A stretch of DNA of 64,000 bases. Source: Poa pratensis. Taxonomy: Eukaryota; Streptophyta; Magnoliopsida; Poales; Poaceae. Location: NCBI GenBank assembly GCA_947311845.1, contig CAMZMU010000040.1, positions 56,066,330-56,130,329 of the forward strand, given 5' to 3'. The notes under the pieces were generated by a model. That model did no database searches. It worked only from the letters and a program-made list of their open reading frames with translations, and was not told the DNA's origin. Shown one piece after another: positions 46,817 through 58,647 of this stretch. The stretch's first letter is position 1. Each line of letters begins with the position of its first letter. Made by a program: the position numbers and the translations under genes.

Positions 46817-49800
46817 TCAAAACTCTCTCCTTCGGCGCTTGAAGCCGGAAGACACATTATAGTGCTCCTGGGAGCTCTGCAGGGAGGGAATTTCAGGGAC
46901 GAACATGGCGTTGTCGTACACAGGGTAATGCAAGTTCTCTTGCCAGCAGAGACCTGAGGCTGTTGGTGGCGAGGGAACCTCAGGCACCACCCATGGATCG
47001 CCAGTATCCAATCCAGGCACTTGGCCTAACAGTTCCTCTGCAAACAGGCCTTCAGCTAGACGACACTGAGGAGATCCCCCAGCACTACCCAGCTTTGCAT
47101 TGTCATCCTGTTGCACAAACGAGCACGGATTAGGAAGATGTCTACATGAAAGGAGCATCCCGTGTGGCGAATATCCTCGCAGGTGGATTACGCATAGATG
47201 TAAATGACACTAGAATCTAGAACCAGATTTCAGGAAACTGTAACTTGGACTCAACTTTATGAACTTAACAAGCATCCCGAAAACCTCGCAATTGATCGCT
47301 ACAAGGTTAGTCACAGCGAGTAAGTGCACCATGAATTGGCGCTCGATAGTAAAGATGATGGCCACTAACAACTGGCAAAGCTGACATCTATCAGAATTAA
47401 AAAATAAAAGAATGCATTTAAATCTACAAAAAAGGACAGAAAGTACTTCCAGCAGAAATCACTTCCACAGTTCAATTTAGATCCTATCAGCCCAAGAGTG
47501 CTGTTTGAAAAAATTTGTTCTGGTTAAACTTATGTTGGGAAGTTTGAGAACTAAGCTCTGGAACTTCACAGTTCACCTATCAGCTTATTACTTGATATAA
47601 GCAACTAACTAGCTGAGTTCCTATATCATATTAGGTGCTAATTAACCGCATGTGGAGGCTGGAAAGGTTCCAGGCTGTTTAAGCTTTGGGGCTAATCATA
47701 TCACAGTATTAGGCCCCTGAATTTCACGAAGCAAATGAGAGAGGGGGGGAGGGGGAGGGGGAGGGGGAGAGGAGAGAGGGAGAGAGAGAGAGGTTTCAGT
47801 AATCTAAAGGGAATGAGAAGCACAAGTTACTGAGAACTAGAAAAGACAGGAAACACCTCAATTGACATCTAGACAACATTTTGGATTACCTTTGAAGAAC
47901 CATGCTCGGCGAAGCCGAAGTTTGGACCATATTCTAAGTTACTAAAGAATTCATCCACAGGCCAATCAGGTAAACTGTTTGACCCATTACCACCCGAGAA
48001 TGGTAAGTTGTACGGCGGGCCACTATCTCTGTTCACTTGATTGGATAAGGCTGATGTGGTCTGACTAGACAGCAAATGTTTTGAACTTCCATCTGACAGG
48101 TACTTAGGTGGAGGCTCTGCCGATCTAATTGCACTGTTGTCCATAGTCCAGTTGATCATTGCTGTCTTGGTATTTGGAACAGAAATCTGTCTAGCATAAT
48201 CTCCGCGGATTGCATTTTGGCTGGGAATAGATACACTGCTTTCACCTGAAAATAAGGCTGTTGGATTTTTTCTTGCCAAGTGTTTCTGTTGTGAATCCAC
48301 TGATCCACCAGAAGTGTTAACATGCTTTTCAGCAATAGGTGGAACTGGATCAGCAGGTTCAAGGCCAACTTGAACTCCTGTCAGCAGGAACCTTTGATGT
48401 ACTGAAACAAAGGAATTCACTGTGTGTATAGCAACATCACAATCTCTACAAAGTAGAGCACGGTCCTCCAGGCAGAAGAAGTATCCAGAAGCCTCCTGCA
48501 ATGAAAAATAGAGATTCAGGTCTGCGCATAAGGAATTAACGACATGCATCAGAAATTTCTTGCTGCAGAAATCATAGTACAAAGAAAATATTGTGGTACA
48601 GTGTTGTTACAATAGCTGGAGGAATGGGCGGGTCCAGAGTTCTGTCAATGGGTATTCAGAATAAAAAAAATGTTAAAAACAGTAGGAAAAAATTGCAAGA
48701 AACAAGATTTGATCCAGTGACCAGCGGCTGATTATTCTTTTGCTATATCCAACAGCACAACATCAGTTAATGTGCAATAAATAGAATTTGTTTTAATACA
48801 AAGGAAGCCAAAATTGATCTCTGTACTATACGATTTGAAAGCTTTGGCAAAAAAATGGGTATTCAGTTGAATACCCATGAATCAACGTGTGCCCGCCCTG
48901 GCTGGAGGATTAGTTGTGCTTTGCGCATGGGCCTTGTACTGTGACCAATCAACTCTGAGTAGCAAAAATACATAATTCGGTCATTAGAGAGGATCCACGT
49001 CCAAACTATCCAGCCTAGTACGACAGCCCAAATAACTATATACTATATAGTGTAATACTATTGGTCCGGTATCTAATGGCCATGTAAGACTGAGCACACA
49101 TCAACGATAAACAAATAACAGGTTCATGAATAAAAAAGTGGATTTCAAACAAATCAAAGAGGCATCTAATAATTAACCCCGCTAGACAACTTCGATTCAG
49201 CAGACATTTTGTCAGCGACAAAACCTCGTGATCCGTGTTTTTTTACAGGCATGGCACACGCTCAACGGATAAAAGTTACTCAAGGGATAACAGGCTGATC
49301 TTCCCCAAGAGTCCACATCGACGGGAAGGTTTGGCATCTCGATGTCGGCTCTTCGCCACCTGGAGCTGTAGGTGGTTCCAAGGGTTGGGCTGTTCGCCCA
49401 TTCAGTTATCATACATACTAAAATATTTGTAAAATTGATTAATTTACTTTTTCTTATTCAAGTCAAGTTCGTATGACATCTTACAAGAGTGACGGTTTGT
49501 AAAGTAGGATAAGTTGTGGGTTGTAGCCTTCAGGATTTCCCTCACCCATAAGTAACCCCCAATCAGAATGCAAAGAAAACTGATGCCTGACACAAGTGTA
49601 AATAGTACAGTTGACATGCAAAGGCAATATAGTATAGTATACTCTTCCTTCATTAATTTGTTGACTATGTAAGATTTACATCTAACAAATGGGTGCTTGA
49701 AAACAAATCAATCAACTATTTTAAAACATGTTTAGCCAACGCAACTAGGATTTATTAGGTATAAAGGCTTAGCCTCATATCACAACATTTTGCAAAACGG

Positions 49801-51241
49801 CTTTGATGTGCAAGATAAATATAGTTGAAGAAAACTTCACGAAAGTCTATGTGTGAGAATCCAGCTCGTTGTCTTCTACTGGTGACAGATTAGCTGGTGA
49901 ACAAGATGAGAAAATAGTTTGTCCAACATAAGTACAAAGCCAATTGATGTTCTATCAATTTTTTAAAAACTAACTGGTCTCTATCACATTCTACCTAGTA
50001 CCTACCCTTTTAAGCATCGACAGTTATCTTCATTTTAGCTTAATATGCTATATATAAACAAGTTGGTACAAGCTTATATTATGTTGCTAGTTTCATGTGG
50101 TCTTTTGTAGTAACCCGCAGATACTTCAAATCTATATGGTAGTCCAATTACAGTAACACTCCAGAGATTCTAGCCTTAAAAAGAAATCGTGGACTCTTTT
50201 CTTTCATAAGGGAACATCAGTTTAAACTGAGTAACTGACACTGCATGTGCATGCACATGCTCAGTAACGGAGCCAGCAAGATGAAGCAAGCACACGACAG
50301 CCGTACCTATGGCCATGCCAGGACAGCATGATCCGCTATAAGCAACATGTTTTTTCATTAACGATATTGGTTTGGAACAGGTGAGGTATGCACTTTGGGA
50401 CTAAGAAATACTGCTACAATTTTATTTTTCCCTACTGGTCTGAAACTGGTGAGGTATGAACTGGAGCATAAAAAATATTGTTATGTATTCATTTCCCATA
50501 CTGGTTCGGAATGTGAGGTGTGGACTTTAGAACCAAAAATATTTTTGTGTTGCTTCTCAGATTGCAAGTATCATGCAGTATTGCAGTGCCACCTAGAGCA
50601 TAAGGATGATGTGGCATTGCAATTAAGGACGGGAGAGAGGACTGTAGCATCACATTTTGATACGGAATCATAGCGCATCAAACGAGAAAAGTTAATAAGT
50701 AGATCTTACCACAACTTTGTATTGAGATTTGAGATTCTACAAATAAACTAATAAGTGGGAGTATGATACTAGTGTTACGCAATGTGAAGGTAGTAACTAA
50801 ATTAGTATTATTATACCCTCGAAAACTAAATTAGTATTACGAACAATGATACTACTAGATCATGGTATAAGACATAAGTAGCTTCGAGCTGGTGCGAATA
50901 TGCTCTGGAAATGAAGAGGCGTGCCATAACATGGTTCGTCAAGATCGCTTGGGTGGAGAAGCAGGCAGGAGGCAGACGAGATTCGAGGGGGGGAGAGAGA
51001 GACAGCGGCGGTGGAGCCGAGCAGAGGAGGGCGGGCTGACCTGGCAGATGTCGCACTTGGGCGGCGCGCTGGCGGCGTGTGGCGGCTTGGCGTCGGGCAG
51101 GAGCGGCACGCGCTGGTGCTTGGCGGCGAGCCTGTTGGCGGCGTGGACCTCCTCGTCGCAGGCGGCGCAGAGCGCGGCCTCGTCGGCGCAGCAGAGCACC
51201 CGCGCCTCCGCCGCCCCGCACGCGTTGCACTGGATCTTCAT
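46817..51241 (-). CDS. double B-box zinc-finger protein (BBX, group IV, BBX20-22-like)
   Basis: Three exons: 51241-51041, 48495-47890 and 47107-46817 (stop TGA), all GT-AG and phase 0, giving 365 aa. The first B-box is at residues 1-47 (C5, C8, D20, C25, C28, H33, H42). The second is at about 60-105 (CDIC ... C ... C..C ... H ... H) and is split by intron 1 right after CDICQ. There is no CCT domain. The C-terminus GFKRRRREF and the middle DWPVDEFF...EYGPNFGF match double B-box proteins of the BBX20/21/22 type. These are nuclear cofactors of HY5 and COP1 in light signalling (family knowledge). Intron 1 is 2.5 kb and carries a plastid 23S rRNA fragment. The frame is clean. The exact BBX number is not assigned. 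Confidence 0.93.
47730..47794 (+). repeat. GA-rich microsatellite in B-box intron 2
   Basis: Runs of GGGGGA and GAGA (gagagaggggggga...gagagagagagag), purine-only on the plus strand and a CT tract on the transcript strand. Confidence 0.9.
49224..49402 (+). pseudogene. rrn23: NUPT: plastid 23S rRNA fragment inside B-box intron 1
   Basis: CTCAACGGATAAAAGTTACT, AGGGATAACAGGCTGATCTT, CACATCGACGGGAAGGTTTG, CTCGATGTCGGCTCTTCGCC and CCAAGGGTTGGGCTGTTCGC are the peptidyl-transferase-centre part of domain V in 23S rRNA. The string GATCTTCCCCAAGAG and GGCTCTTCGCCACCTGG fit the plastid version, not the plant mitochondrial one. About ten differences from the conserved sequence are visible, so it is an older insertion. 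It is antisense to the B-box transcript and spliced out with the intron. Confidence 0.92.
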
Positions 51242-52567
51242 CGCTCGCGCGCTCGCTCGCTAGGGTTTTGCTTGCTGCGCGCTTTCCCCGCTTGTCCCTT
51301 CTGGCTGCCTCGGGAAAGGGGAGGTGGGAGGAAGGAAGACGACGGGGGAGGGAGAGGAGACCGCGATGCGATTGGATCGGGTTTTTTTTTAACCGGGGTG
51401 GGGCGAGGTGATTAGTTGGTGGGTCTTGTTTAATTAGTGGTGTGGGTGGCTCTCCCGGTGGCGGCCGGGTGTGGTTAGCTAGCTAGCGAAGCGGATACTG
51501 CTACAGTGGTGCTTTACTTGAGACTTGAGAGAGAGGAGAAGAAGAGATGCGAGTTGAGTAGAGACGACGAAGCGGTGGTCCGGTCAAAGAGGCACCGCCG
51601 TGGACACAGGACCGCTTCTCGGATTCAGGAACGGGAGAAACGCATGAATTTGCAGGATTTTTTACAACAAAGGCTATCCCAGCTTTAAATTAATAAAATC
51701 AGTCGGCCACAGGATACAAGGCGTTGAGGAAAACCTCTTACAAATAGAGCAAAGACAAGCTAAAAGAAGAAAGAGGATACACTACGCCGAGCACCAAACG
51801 CCTGTAAAATAGACGATTATAAAACAGAGTAAAATTTGGATGAAAGATAAAAATGCGCCTCGATCCTACGCAAATGACTGTAATAAAGAGGGGTTGAAAT
51901 TCCTATAAGATTGGGTTGTAGGAATACATTCCATAAAAAATTTGGAGATACCATTCCTTAAGAGAATCATATGAGTTGGAACCTTTCAAAATTCATACGG
52001 AAATGCTCCAATCCAAAGAGGCCTTATGGGCCAAAATCCAGAACCTAAGACTCTTTGGAAGATCTCTATTAACCAAAATATTTTTTTATTATAAATAGGA
52101 GTTGGTTTTTCCTGATACCTCGACCTTACTAGCTCTCCCCGCTCTCCGTCCCGCGAGGGCACACACATATGGGTCAAAGCCCAACAAAAAAGATTGTTGG
52201 CCCTCGGCCCTCGGCCCTCGGCCCGCTGGACCGTTGTTATGTTGAACAGTTCCTTCATGCTCTCCTCAAAGGAAAAGAGCCTGTCCGGATAGAAGCAGCG
52301 TTTAGGAAGATTCGTTCTTCCTCGTCGCCTCCTGGTTGATCTTCTGTGGCGCCGCCCCACTCCTCCCATAGGAACTGAATCCATGGCCACCAAATCTCCA
52401 CCCCAAGTTGTATCTTTTGTGGTGCCTATACACCTCCCACAACTTCGAACGAAACGGCATGAAACTTCGAAACCCAGATGTTTCCGACGGAACGGTAGAA
52501 GCAAGTGTACTTCGCCTAGAAGCACTTTGGAACCAACTTGGAAAATTGCAAACCAATTTTGGTGGAA
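51242..52567. other. B-box gene upstream region and unassigned repeats
   Basis: 51242-51500 is GC-rich and CT-rich on the transcript strand, suitable for promoter/5' UTR. About 51890-52025 resembles one end of a DNA transposon that starts GGCCTCTTTGGATTGGAG on the minus strand; no partner end found. 52200-52225 holds four tandem CGGCCCT units. 52330-52567 unassigned. Confidence 0.4.
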
Positions 52568-52600
52568 CTATTTAAAAGGACATGGATGTCGCCTAGAGGA

Positions 52601-55600
52601 GGTGTTGAAAGTGCATGGTGCCCCATGTGTGGTTTTGGTAATTAATGACAATCCTTATGGACTAATGTTTGCATTGAGATATTCTTATAGATCTTGTCTA
52701 TAGGAAAACATTGGAGTTCATGTGTTGGATGATGACGTGAAACACACGTTCGTTGGGAGACCCCAAGAGGAAGGTATGATGTAGTCAGCATCAAGTTTTC
52801 CCTCAGAAAGAAACCAAGGTTATCGAACCAGTAGGAGCAGCAACTCTTCAGAAGGTTGTCAACGGCGCCAGAAAAATAGCTGTCGAAGGGAGTCTGGACT
52901 GTTGACGTGGAATCTGCACACAACACAATCAAACTACTTTGCCCCAACGAAACAGTGAGGTTGTCAATCTCACTGGCTTGCTGAAAACAAAGGATTAAAC
53001 GTATGGTGTGAAAAATGAGTATTAAATTGCAGAGAATGAAAAAGGAACAGTTTGCAGTTTGTGGTTGTTTAATCAGTTTACAAGAATGGACCGGGGTCCA
53101 CAGTTCACTAGTGGTGTCTCTCCATAAAAGATAACTAACATGTTGGGTGAACAAATTACAGCTGGGCAATTGACGAATAGTGAGCGCATGACAATGCATA
53201 TACATGACATGTTGACTACTATGATATTTAATTGGGCATTACGACATAATACATAGACCGTTATCCAACAGCATCTATGACTAATAATCCACCGCTGAGT
53301 TGTCATCCGAGTCCCCCGTTGGTATTAAGTTGCAAGCAACGGATAATAGCATTAAGTAAAGTGCGTAATGTAAACAAACACATATGCCCGTGGACATAGC
53401 ATCGTTAGGTTATCCCTAGTGGCAACAGCACATCCACAATCTTAGAACTTTCTGTCACTGTCCCAGGTTAAACGGAGACATGAACCCACTATCTAGCATA
53501 AATACTCTCTCTTGGAGTTACAAGCATCTACTTGGCCAAAGCATCTACGAGTAACGGAAAGCATGCAAGATCTTAAATAACATATAAGATAGATTGATAA
53601 TCAACTTGACATAATATTCAATATTCATCGGATCCCAGCAAACACAACATGTACCATTACAATAATATGATCTTGATCATGTAGGGCAGCTCACAAGATC
53701 TAAACATGATGGCACAAAGTGGAGAGACAACCATCTAGCTACTGCTATGGACCCGTAGTCCAAGGATGAACTACTCACGCATCACTCCGGAGGCAAGCAT
53801 GGCGATGTAGAAGCCTCCGGTGACGATTCCCCTCTCCGGCAGGGTGCCGGGAAGAGGTTCTGAACCCTCCCGAGTTAGGGTTGACGACGGCGGCGTCTCT
53901 GGATCTTTTCGTGGATTTTTGCTCAGGTACTTAGGGTTTTCGCGTCGGGGGGAATAAGTAGGCGAAAGGGCGGCGGCTGCGGACCCCCGAGGGGCCCACA
54001 CCACCCTAGGGCGCGGCAGAAGGGGGGCCCGCGCCCTAGGTGCGTGTGGCCTCCTGGTGGCCCTCCTCTGCTGCTCCTTCGCTCCGTCAGGCGTGTTCTG
54101 GAAAAATAGGCACCCCCGTGTAGTTTCGTCCAATTCCGAGAATATTTCCAGACTAGATTTTCTGGAATACAAAAACAGCAGAAAACAGGAACTGGCACTT
54201 CGGCATCTTGTTAATAGGTTAGTCCCAAAAAATGTATAAAAATGATATAAAGTAGATGCAAAACATGTAGCACTTGGTATAAAAAAAGCATGGAACATCA
54301 AAAATTATAGATACGCTTGAGACGTATCATTGGACTCTAGATGATTATATGATGACCAAGGTTCTATCCAAGGGTTTATATGAAGAATGGTCATGTGTAG
54401 AGTTGAGTATATTGCAAGTATGTCTTGAATGATTCAAGACATCATCTTTGTGAAGAGAGAGAAGATTATGAAGTGCAAGTTCAAGAGAAGCATCTCAAAA
54501 AAATCATATGCTTGAAGCTTGCCACCCATGTGGAGATATTGGTCAAGTGAAGATGTGCCTATGAGAGGCTCTCCCACATTGGAGTATGGGGGAGCAACAT
54601 GTGAATCTTCATCATGCGAAGCGTAATCAAAAAAGGTGGTCCACTTGAAGAGATCAAGATCGTCATCATCTAGCTCAAGTGGAATGCGCAAGGGAAAGGT
54701 ATGATCTTGATAGGGTTTCTATTTTACCGGTCTCATGGTGTTAGTGGGAGACCGGGTTATATGATAGACGGCGTACTATCAAGAGGGGCTCTCAAGTGAG
54801 TAACTTGATCGCATCTTTGTGGAGAGCTCAAACCTTTACATACTTGGCATATCATCTTTCTTGGTTCTTATTTGGCTTTTATCCATGTGAGGATTTAGAG
54901 CTTGTGTTCATCTCCATATCAAGCTCTAGTTCATCAAAAACGGATTTCATATGAATATCTTGTTGAGTTTTTTATGTTGGAGGATTTACTCGGTTGTTCT
55001 TTTTTAGAGAAGGTTTACCTTTCGACTTTTGGTTTTATCCTCCCATGTTGTGATTCCAACGAGCCCAAGAATATCGAAAACAGAGTCTGGATGATCAAGA
55101 TATATTCGTTTTCGTGTTAGATGTTTTTGCAGTTTTTTTAGGCCGGGCCCAAGGCCGGGCCTCAGGCGGGGTGCCCGGGTGGTCAGCCGGCCTAGGCCGG
55201 CCTGGCCGGGCTCGCATTTTGGGCATAACGGTTGGATTTTGGGGGTCCTATTTAAGGGGGTCTTCTTCCCCAACGACCCCCAACCTTGAGAGCTCGTGTT
55301 TTGCCCCCATTGTTGACCTTCTTGAGCTTTGCTATCTCTCTATTCCTCCATGATTCTTGCCTCAAATTAGAGGGAAAAGAGAGAGGAGATCTAGATCCAC
55401 ATTTCCACCAATCTTTCTCTCCTCTAAGTGAGGGGAACCCTTTGGATCTAGATCTTGGAGTTCCATTTGTTGAGTTCTTCTTTGTTCTTCCTCTCTTCTC
55501 CCCCATAAGCACTAGTTTCTTTTGGTGGGATTTGGGAGTGAAGGATTTGAGCACTTGTGCTCTTGCCATTGCTTTGTGCATCGGGTTGTGCTCTCCACGA

Positions 55601-56218
55601 GGATTCGTGGAAGTTAAAAGTTCGTGAGCTTGTTACTCTTGGGTCTTTGGACCCTAGACGTCATTGTGGTGGTTGAGACCTTTTGTGGTCACTTGTAGCC
55701 ATCCGGGAGCCCCCAATCCAGTTGTGGGTTGTGCCCGGGTTGTTGTTGTAAAGGCTCCGGATTCCGCCTTGAAGGATTCCGATAGTGGAAGGTGAACCAA
55801 ACCTTTTGTGGTGCGGTTCATCGGAGAAGAAGGTGAAGCCTTTGTGGCGTTGAGACCAACCTGTTGTGGTGGCTCACACCTCTCCAACGAGACGTACTCC
55901 CCTAAAAAGGAGGAACTCGGGAATACATCCTCGTCTCCACGTGCCTCGGTTATTTCTATACCCGAGCTCTTTACTTATGCACTTTACATTGTGATAGCCT
56001 TCGTGCTTGAAGTATTCTATATTGCTATCACCTTGTTGCTTGTCTTGCTTAGCATAAGTTGTTGATGCACATAGGTGAGCCTAGTATATTTAGGTTGTTG
56101 GCTTGTTAATTTAAACACCTAGTTTTATTCCGCAATTATCAAACCTAAACCCGAAAAGTTTTATTCGCCTATTCACCCCCCCCCCCCCTCTAAGAGACAT
56201 CCTTGTCCTTTCAGGTGT
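52601..56218 (+). mobile_element. solo LTR A (plus), same family, inserted in LTR B
   Basis: Element 52606-56213 starts TGAAAGTGCATGGTGCCCC and ends ...GACATCCTTGTCCTTTCA, with GGTGT at 52601-52605 and 56214-56218. It shares its ends and interior with LTR B but in the opposite orientation (for example TGTGTGGTTTTGGTAATTAA at 52629 and its reverse complement near 58600). Without LTR C it is about 2.0 kb. It contains a GC-rich patch (about 55140-55215) and no coding domain. Confidence 0.9.
52725..54334 (-). mobile_element. solo LTR C (minus), innermost, different family
   Basis: Element 52730-54329 (1600 bp) is flanked by TTGGA at 52725-52729 and 54330-54334. On the minus strand it starts TGATACGTCTCAAGCGTATC and ends ...CACGTCATCA. 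The TGATACGTCTC start and the GGTTTCTTTCTGAGGGAAAA segment are a well-known Triticeae/Pooideae LTR type. It is a solo LTR without internal domains. Confidence 0.9.
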
Positions 56219-58642
56219 GAATAGGCGTTTAGCGTTTAATTTATCAAGCACAAAACCTAAACAAGCTAGGTTCACATATGCGCATCAACAACTTATGCTA
56301 GGCAAGATAAACAAATATATGATAGCAATATATATTACTTGAAACTCGATGGCTATCACAAAGTAAATTTTGTAAGTAAGTAGATCGGGTATAAAAATAA
56401 CCAAGGCACTTGGAGACGATGATGTATCCGAAGTTCACTTCCCAATGGAAACTAGTCCCCGTTAGAGCGGTACGGAGTCACAAAGTGATCCCCGAATAGT
56501 CGTCAAGGGCACACCGTAATCTCCTTCGTGCGCCCATTAATGTGGAGAGCCACGAGCCACTATATGTTGCCCTTGAGGTCGACAACCAAACGTTTACAAG
56601 GATGAGGCACACTCTACAACTCAGTTTGAGGCTCCCATTAAATTCCCGCGACTCTCAAAGCCACAAGAATCTCAAGGTTGGGCACACTCCAGAACTCAAT
56701 TGGAGGCTCCCAATCAGTCCTCGCGGTTCCCCAAGCCACGGAGACAATAATGACCATCTAGGGCACTCCAAGTACCCAATATGACCAAGCACTAGGGTAC
56801 TCCAAATACCCAAGAGTAACAAACTTCTCAACTTCAACTTCCACATATCACCGCGGAGAGCTCAAACCGATGCAACCAATGCAATGACAAAAACACAAGA
56901 AGTGTTCATGTAATTTACCTCAAACCCACCAAAGCAACTAATGCTATGGAGTAACAAGAGAAAAAGAAAAAGGAAGAACACCAAATCCCTCCAATATCTT
57001 GATCCAAAAGCTTCTCCTCACTAAGACAATAGATGGATTGGTGTAATAGTAGATCTAGATATTCTCTCTCTTTTCCCTCTAATTTTTAGACAAGAATTAT
57101 GAAAAATAGAGAGAAAGCAAAACTTCAAGAGGTCAACAATGGGGGGCAAAACCGTGATCAAGAGTTTGAGAACCTTTGGGGAAGAAGCCCCTTAAATAGG
57201 TTCTCAAGAAATCTTCTTGTTATACACAGGAAGCCTTAGACCAGAGATTTCAGCCCGACCTACTTCCGGACCGGCACCAGAGGGTGACACCATTTGGCTC
57301 AACTCAAAATATTTAGACCAGATACTTTGGTTCAGAGATTTCTGATCCGGTCCGGAGACTCCGGTGTGTTTACACCGGAGATTTCGGCCTACACAAAAGA
57401 CTGCGAAAATACCAACATGAAAATGAACATATCTTGATCATCTGGACTCTGATTTCGATGAATTGGGCTCGCTCAAATCACATTAACGAGCTCTACAAGA
57501 TCATGCAGAAAAATCATAGTACAAAAATGAAGGTTAAAACAAATGATGAAAAGTTTAACCTCTCTATGAAAGAACAACCGGCAAAACCTCCAACGTCAAA
57601 AAGTGCGACAAGTTTTACATATGAAATCTATTTTTAATGAACTTGGCTTGTCATGAATAACACGACAAGCACCAAAACCACACAAAAAGAAAAACCAAAC
57701 AAGAATCAGAAAGATGATGCCAAATATGAAAAGGTTTGATCTCTCTACTACCAAAACTCTAAAGCTCAATCGAGAGCCCTCTTGATAGTACGGTTATCTA
57801 TCCTATAACCCGGTCTCCCAACTAGCACAATGAGACAAGTAAAATATAACCCTACCAAGATCATGCATTTTCCTTGCGCATTCCACTTTAGCTAGATGAT
57901 TACGATCTTGATCTCCTCAGGTGGACCACCTTTTTTTATTGTCCTTCGCTTGGTGAAGACTCACATATTGCTCCCCCATACTCCACTATGGGAGAGCCTC
58001 TCTTATACACATCTTCAATTGACCATTATCTCCAAACGGGTGGAAAGCTTCAAGCATAGGATATATTCGAGATGCTTATCTTGAACTTGCACATCTCAAC
58101 TTTGATGACGACCACCACTTGACGTCATCCTCCGTGTGCTATATGAAATCTTAATTTTGATGCAAGCCCATGGAAAGATACCTAACCCCACGTAGAAATA
58201 TACCACACAAATTTCATGGGTTAGTTCACAAATCTTTGTGGACAATTACTTACGTACCAAGAGATACATGATCCCACTTGGTACATCTTCTAGTTTTGTT
58301 GTTAATCAACTTGAATCCACACTTCACACTTTATCTTGATTAACCTTGTATATTTTCTTCTCTATTAATAAAGATGATGTCTTGAAGGTAACATGAATGT
58401 TCACACCATCTTATTCTTCAAGACATACTTGCAATATGCTCAATACCATCATGACCATTCTTTGGATAACACCTTGAACATCTTGATCATCACATAATAT
58501 TCTCCTTTCAACCTTGAAACCAACAAATGGTATTCAAGCATTGCCTATGTACAAACTCTACAGGTAGAACTCAATGCAACCATTAGTCCATAGGACTCTC
58601 ATTAATTACCAAAACCACACATAGAGGTGTCATGCTCTTTCA
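56219..58642 (-). repeat. right arm of the large LTR inverted repeat
   Basis: The bulk of LTR B, opposite in direction to LTR A (54335-56213 plus 52606-52724). Facing strings include the GACCGGGTTATA type near 54760 and its complement near 57807, and TTGCTCCCCCATACTCCA near 57970 facing TGGAGTATGGGGGAGCAA near 54580. The two arms can pair over more than 1.8 kb. Confidence 0.85.
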
Positions 58643-58647
58643 CTATT

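Larger units (their letters stand above)
52568..58647 (-). mobile_element. solo LTR B (minus), outer member of the nest
   Basis: Element 52573-58642 is flanked by CTATT at 52568-52572 and 58643-58647. On the minus strand it starts TGAAAGAGCATGACACC (58642 downward) and ends ...GACATCCATGTCCTTTTA at 52573. Solo LTR A is inserted 28-33 bases from its 3' end. Without A it is about 2.46 kb. No PBS, PPT or coding domain is present, so it is a solo LTR left by recombination between the two LTRs of one element. Confidence 0.88.

Noticed and set aside
50892..51411. Plus-strand frames opposite exon 1 of the B-box gene
   Set aside because: Shadow frames of the B-box exon and its GC-rich leader.
52642..53205. 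A 187-codon minus-strand frame within LTR C
   Set aside because: Lies inside a solo LTR with precise boundaries and shows no domain; chance frame.
52606..58642. A single fold-back (FB) transposon with huge inverted ends
   Set aside because: Separate 5-bp duplications for the inner (GGTGT) and outer (CTATT) units show two independent LTR insertions instead of one fold-back element.
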